Assembly: GCA_964587655.1 (NCBI GenBank)
Contig: CAZPMT010000002.1
Location: 1 to 64,000, forward strand
From: CAZPMT01 sp964587655
GTDB taxonomy: Bacteria; Hydrogenedentota; Hydrogenedentia; Hydrogenedentales; SLHB01
Length of the DNA stretch: 64,000 bases
Direction: 5' to 3'
A model generated the notes under the pieces. It did no database searches, was not told where the DNA came from, and saw only the letters and a list, made by a program, of their open reading frames with translations. Position numbers and translations under genes: made by a program. Shown piece after piece: positions 60,476 through 64,000 of this stretch (positions are counted from its first letter, which is position 1; every line of letters begins with the position of its first letter).

Positions 60476-62248
60476 TCATGTTTGTCTCAAGGACTCAAAA
60501 CCACGCCGCGTGATCGCCGCCATCAGCTTCCTTCGCTCATGCAGGAAGGTCTCGTAGGGCATTTCATGCCAGTTTCCCGGCAAGGCGTGAAACTCGTGCA
60601 TGCGACTCCACTCTTCGTCCGAGAAACGCGGTCTAACCTGCGGCACATACTCCGACGGTGGCGTGTCCCTGATGTCGATGTTGTCCGGCCACTCCAGCAG
60701 CGCGAAGTTCGCCAACTGGTTGATGCGCTTCAGGTCCTCAACGCCCTGGCTTTCCAGCCACGCACGGGGAAACAAATGATGCCGTTCCAGTGCCTTCTTC
60801 TTTGTCTTGATGGCCGGATCGAGAAGGTCCGGCACCTTTTTGTGCGAGAAGAGCACGGGCGCGCCCAGCCGGTTCTGCGCTGCAATGTACGCGAACAACT
60901 CTGGATTTCGCGCCGAGGAACTATCCAGATTGGCGGGCAGGGTCACGGCCCAAAAGTCGTTGGTCAACTCGTTGGCCATCATCTCTTCGAGAATCTCCGC
61001 CAAACCCGTCGCGTCCTTCGCCTCCTTGAGCCGGTTCAGATCGCCATCCATTACGGTCTCGGGCGATCCGGTGTAACGCCCGGTAAGGCTTGATGCAAAG
61101 AACCAGCGTCCGATCAAGCGCTGCAACTGGTGTTCAGGCACTGCGAATCGCTTTCGTCCGACCATGTAGAACGCATACGCATACAGCAAGGCACTCTGGG
61201 AGGAGATCATTTCCGCGCTACGGAAGCCAGCGCCAATGAGAGACGATAGGAACTGGTGCCAGTATGTAAGGTTCAGAACCTCCGCCTGCGAGTCCTGTAA
61301 GACTTTGAACTGTGTCTCACGCCGCTCGGGGGAAAACTCACCGGTTTCCAAGTCCTTCCCGCGCAGCACCTGATAGACGCTCTTTAGCCGGCCGCGTTGA
61401 AAGCCCAGCGCCACGGCCACACGCAGAAGCTGGTCGGGGTCGGGCTGGATGAAGTGGTTGAACGGCGAAGCTGGCGCGCCGGGCGATGGGGCCTGCCTCG
61501 ATTGGCGGCAAAACGTCTCGAGCGCCATCCGCCCGTCATCCCAAAACACAGACATCAGCGTCAAGATGAAGTCAGCCTGCTTCAGTCGGACACCCTCGCT
61601 GTTGATGCGCACGAAAATATCCGCCACCTGCTCCTCGTCCACGGTGGGCGCGATCTCCAACGCCGTGAACGGGTACTTTTGCAGGTCGAAAAGCCGGTCG
61701 AGGTTATGACTGATCAGGTCCTCGTCCTCCGGATTGAGCGGCCCCTTCGCCTCCAGTTGTTTCAGGAATCCCTTGACCATCTGGTAGCTCGATTTCCCGG
61801 AGGCCCAGATGTCCGAAATGTTCGCGATCCATTCCGGGTCCCGTCGGATCGCGGCATCCGCGACCTCGAACTTCCCATCGCGAGGCCGAAAGGCCACCTC
61901 AATCTGGCGCTCACGATAGTCCTCGTCTAAGACCTTTTTGCCCCGGAAGACCGCAAACAGCGAGGTCAACCGCTGCTGTCCGTCCACGATCAGCCGCGAG
62001 GCCACCGTGTGCTGCTTGGGGCCCACGCCGATGTGCTTCGTGCCGTTGCCCGCCGGGTTCTCCCAGAAGAGCAGGTAGCCAACCGGGAACCCGCGGTACA
62101 TAGAGTCGAACAGGTCGCGCACCTTGGCGTTGGACCAGACAAAGGGCCGCTGGATGTCAGGTAGCCCGATGTCTCCGATCTCGATGTAGTGGAGCAACCC
62201 GCTCAGGTCATAGTCCACTTTCTTGAAACACGTTTTTAGTTCGCTCAT
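60476..62248 (-). CDS. DUF262/HNH protein, GmrSD-like
   Basis: The 590-residue protein has an N-terminal DUF262 domain: IGDIGLPDIQRPFVWSNAKV, VGYLLFWENP, the ParB-like catalytic motif LIVDGQQRLTSLFAVF at about residues 95-110, and IFVRINSEGVRLKQADFILT. Near residue 505 the segment KALERHHLFPRAWLESQG has the HNH-type His pair of DUF1524-like nucleases. The combination is that of GmrSD-type IV restriction enzymes, which cut modified phage DNA using nucleotides, although many homologues are untested. I chose the ATG at 62248 with AAGGAA upstream; the frame continues 41 codons into a repeat. Direct repeats lie just upstream. Confidence 0.85.
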   Translation of the reverse strand: MSELKTCFKKVDYDLSGLLHYIEIGDIGLPDIQRPFVWSNAKVRDLFDSMYRGFPVGYLLFWENPAGNGTKHIGVGPKQHTVASRLIVDGQQRLTSLFAVFRGKKVLDEDYRERQIEVAFRPRDGKFEVADAAIRRDPEWIANISDIWASGKSSYQMVKGFLKQLEAKGPLNPEDEDLISHNLDRLFDLQKYPFTALEIAPTVDEEQVADIFVRINSEGVRLKQADFILTLMSVFWDDGRMALETFCRQSRQAPSPGAPASPFNHFIQPDPDQLLRVAVALGFQRGRLKSVYQVLRGKDLETGEFSPERRETQFKVLQDSQAEVLNLTYWHQFLSSLIGAGFRSAEMISSQSALLYAYAFYMVGRKRFAVPEHQLQRLIGRWFFASSLTGRYTGSPETVMDGDLNRLKEAKDATGLAEILEEMMANELTNDFWAVTLPANLDSSSARNPELFAYIAAQNRLGAPVLFSHKKVPDLLDPAIKTKKKALERHHLFPRAWLESQGVEDLKRINQLANFALLEWPDNIDIRDTPPSEYVPQVRPRFSDEEWSRMHEFHALPGNWHEMPYETFLHERRKLMAAITRRGFESLRQT

Positions 62249-62290
62249 CAACGGTTCCTTTTGTGCGTTGTGGCCACAGCCGCCTCGCGC

Positions 62291-62402
62291 AATTGTGCAT
62301 TCCTGAGGCATAGCAGGTCTATCATCCGATGAAAGCTTTTGAGGAGGGGTGTGATGCCAATCCTCTGTCACGTCCGACCTTTACTCATCGTCTGATGGGC
62401 CC
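62291..62402 (+). repeat. 112-bp direct repeat, copy 1
   Basis: Begins AATTGTGCAT and contains GCATAGCAGGTCTATCATCC and TTTGAGGAGGGG. It is about 85% identical by eye to 62809-62922 and lies directly before the DUF262 gene. Confidence 0.85.
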
Positions 62403-62808
62403 GCCAGAGGCTGGTAAACCCTCCACAGGCGGGCAAGCCAGCCGGAGGCTGGTAAACCTGATCGGGATATCCCTTGGTGCGCCTTTCGGCACTTCGGAAA
62501 GTGGCTGTCGGGGCAATGGGTTCCTCGCCGGGATTGCCGGCCTCCGTTTCGCCTTGTGGGGTTAGTTTGCCATAGCTTGCTGTGATACGCAAGGGATTTG
62601 TTCGAGCCCGTGGCAAAGATTTGGTCGTGGGGAGATGCGGATGCGCTGAAGCTCCGGCGGCCGATGAGTCAGTTCCCCCTTCCAAAGGGGGAACATGTCA
62701 TGGCAGCCGCTCCAAGAGGGGAACATGAATAGTCATGTCCCGGTTCAGCGGGAATTGGACAATCGCCGAGTTTATTAAGCGACTACGGTCGGTCGTAGCC
62801 ATTCGTTC

Positions 62809-62922
62809 AATTGTGCGTTTTTTGAGGCATAGCAGGTCTATCATCCGATGAGAGTTTTTGAGGAGGGGCGTGATGCCAATTTCCTGTCACGCTCGGCCTT
62901 TACTCATCGTTTGATAGGTCCT
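62809..62922 (+). repeat. 114-bp direct repeat, copy 2
   Basis: Second copy of the repeat at 62291-62402, same orientation, about 518 bases to the right. Both copies keep an ATG followed by an open frame reading VFEEGRDANFLSR in this copy. Confidence 0.85.
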
Positions 62923-63505
62923 GCTTCGAGCGCAGGCAAGAGATATGTTTCCCGGAAACGTTCATCGCCCTTCAATCGCAGGACTTGGCGTAATGTCTGT
63001 CTGCTCGTCCTCAGGAAATCTACCGAGTCCTTCGAGGGAATGGTTCGGAAAAGATGGAAGAAGCAGACAAGGAGTTCAAGCCTCAGCTAGAAGGCGCCGT
63101 CCACTGCAAACAGCAACTTGGCGGCGTCATCAAGAGCTACTATCGAAAGGCGGCGTGATTGTCGGCCGCCACCGCCCAAGCATCGAAAGCTTCTTCCCTG
63201 AAGGTTTGCCGTAAGTTCTCGTCATCTGTTCTCTTTCCCGATTGCTGCACCGGTTGAAATCCGACCGCGAATCCTACTAAGACGCCAATCGACTATCGTC
63301 ATCGTTACAATTAGGCGCTTCAGCGCACATTTTCGCACCCGCCCGCAATTGGAAGGACGCTACCCAAGGAAACTTCTCGCGAGTACACGTGCAATATGGC
63401 CTTATTGGCAACTCTGATGATGATGGGCGCTGATCCCCGCTGGGCCGTGGATTCCTGGCCGAGGGAATTGGGCAACAATCGCAAACACTTCATTACTTGT
63501 TGGTG

Positions 63506-64000
63506 CTATTGGATCCGGATTTCCGCCCAGACGATCTGCTGCTCCGCGCTCGAGCCTTTCTGCTTGATCCGGACCGTGTTGTAACCGTCTTTGACGGCCT
63601 CGAAGGGGCATTCAAAACATACCGCGCGAGCCACGCCGGGCAAATTCGGCGGCGCAGCCGCATCCGCGCCGGGTATGCAAACCGCGTCGTTGATCGAGAC
63701 GTCGAATTCGGCCTTGTCGACGCCGTCCTTCTGCGCCAATCCCGCGACGAACGTCACGTTACCGGTTTTCGGCGCTGGCCCGATGTAGATGCGGAACTCG
63801 CCTCCTTTGAAACCGTCCACGGGCAGCGCGGCATTGTTCGACACGCCGGGCGGCACCGTATCGCGGTACGTCACCAAGTGACGCCGCGGCATCCGGGTCA
63901 CTTCATCCAATCCAAGGCCCTTCTCCAACAGAGTGCGATACGTTCCGGGGCCGCCCTGCATCGGCTCGGCGTCCATATAGTTGAACAGGTAGATCTGATC
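63506..64000 (-). CDS. C-terminal part of a gene running off the right edge
   Basis: The frame is open from the window edge to a stop at 63506 and gives the last 164 residues of a larger protein. It begins DQIYLFNYMDAEPMQGGPGT, has a middle HLVTYRDTVPPG and a beta-rich C-terminal domain FRIYIGPAPKTGNVTFVAGL and EFDVSINDAVCIPG, ending IVWAEIRIQ. The YLFNYMD phrase is found near the end of some TIM-barrel glycosidase-like proteins, and the final domain looks like a carbohydrate-binding sandwich; both are weak inferences. An internal ATG at 63976 is not a likely start. Confidence 0.7.
   Translation of the reverse strand, partial: DQIYLFNYMDAEPMQGGPGTYRTLLEKGLGLDEVTRMPRRHLVTYRDTVPPGVSNNAALPVDGFKGGEFRIYIGPAPKTGNVTFVAGLAQKDGVDKAEFDVSINDAVCIPGADAAAPPNLPGVARAVCFECPFEAVKDGYNTVRIKQKGSSAEQQIVWAEIRIQ

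Larger units (their letters stand above)
62249..63505. other. Long non-coding stretch with direct repeats
   Basis: These 1.26 kb hold no supported gene. They contain two copies of a 112-114-bp direct repeat (62291-62402 and 62809-62922), a short duplicated GAGGCTGGTAAACC (near 62409 and 62444) and a hairpin-prone TTCCCCCTTCCAAAGGGGGAA near 62673. Beyond 62923 I see nothing specific. Confidence 0.6.

Noticed and set aside
62848..63090. Open frame starting VFEEGRDANFLSR in the second direct repeat
   Set aside because: Only the repeated part is shared between copies and the frames diverge afterwards, so the conservation is that of a DNA repeat, not of a protein.

Overview
The window is GC-rich bacterial chromosome with long stretches of carbohydrate-scavenging and housekeeping genes, broken by small accessory islands. 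Several gene families point to a PVC-like or Candidatus Hydrogenedentota-like lineage: a sigma factor fused through a membrane helix to carboxypeptidase-regulatory-like repeats, a DUF1549/DUF1553 - DUF1501 - PPC-domain cassette, many secreted glycoside hydrolases and TIM-barrel sugar isomerases, and a TMTC-like membrane TPR protein. The lineage is an inference from gene content; no rRNA or marker phylogeny was possible.

Layout. 1-6.4 kb: two tandem paralogues with regulatory-like repeats, the second carrying a complete ECF sigma module. 6.4-7.4 kb: rplM-rpsI with a clear promoter and a strong shared terminator. 7.4-15 kb: aspartic-protease-like protein, an IolE-like/IolG pair, DUF72, sialidase, DUF3800 protein and alpha-L-fucosidase. 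Two stand-alone non-coding RNA candidates lie here (12.44 kb, + strand; 15.1-15.34 kb, - strand), each with a consensus sigma-70 promoter and an intrinsic terminator. 15.9-17.4 kb: GT39-type membrane glycosyltransferase. 17.4-21.2 kb: a decayed island ending at tRNA-Met(CAT), holding a REP-type transposase remnant, a NYN-domain remnant behind a strong promoter and hairpin, a 4-TM protein next to a class III nucleotide cyclase, nested inverted repeats and a tyrosine-integrase remnant. 21.3-26.7 kb: the PPC/DUF1501/DUF1549 operon. 26.8-34.1 kb: PilZ protein, then rny-ymdB-smc. 34.4-46 kb: glycoside hydrolase, D-aminoacylase-like amidohydrolase, SGNH hydrolase, SUMF1-like protein, and two large secreted proteins whose genes overlap by four bases. 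46.3-56.7 kb: TMTC-like protein, small metabolic enzymes, a decayed antitoxin/Doc pair, a UroD-family protein, NUDIX, LOG, acetamidase, GNAT, nucleotidyltransferase, DUF4097. 56.7-63.5 kb: accessory region with an HGGxSTG-type protein, a membrane protein and a DUF262/HNH (GmrSD-like) protein beside long direct repeats. The last gene runs off the right edge.

The most striking signal is not a gene. At least six families of short palindromic or periodic repeats are scattered through the window, and many copies sit inside genuine protein-coding genes without breaking the reading frame: a 105-bp palindrome in two different genes, a 48-bp element, a 29-bp palindrome present four times, a 24-bp palindrome, a 27-bp half-palindrome and a 7-bp-periodic repeat. 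Together with the REP-type transposase remnant this suggests an active or recent system that spreads palindromic elements and adds peptides to host proteins.
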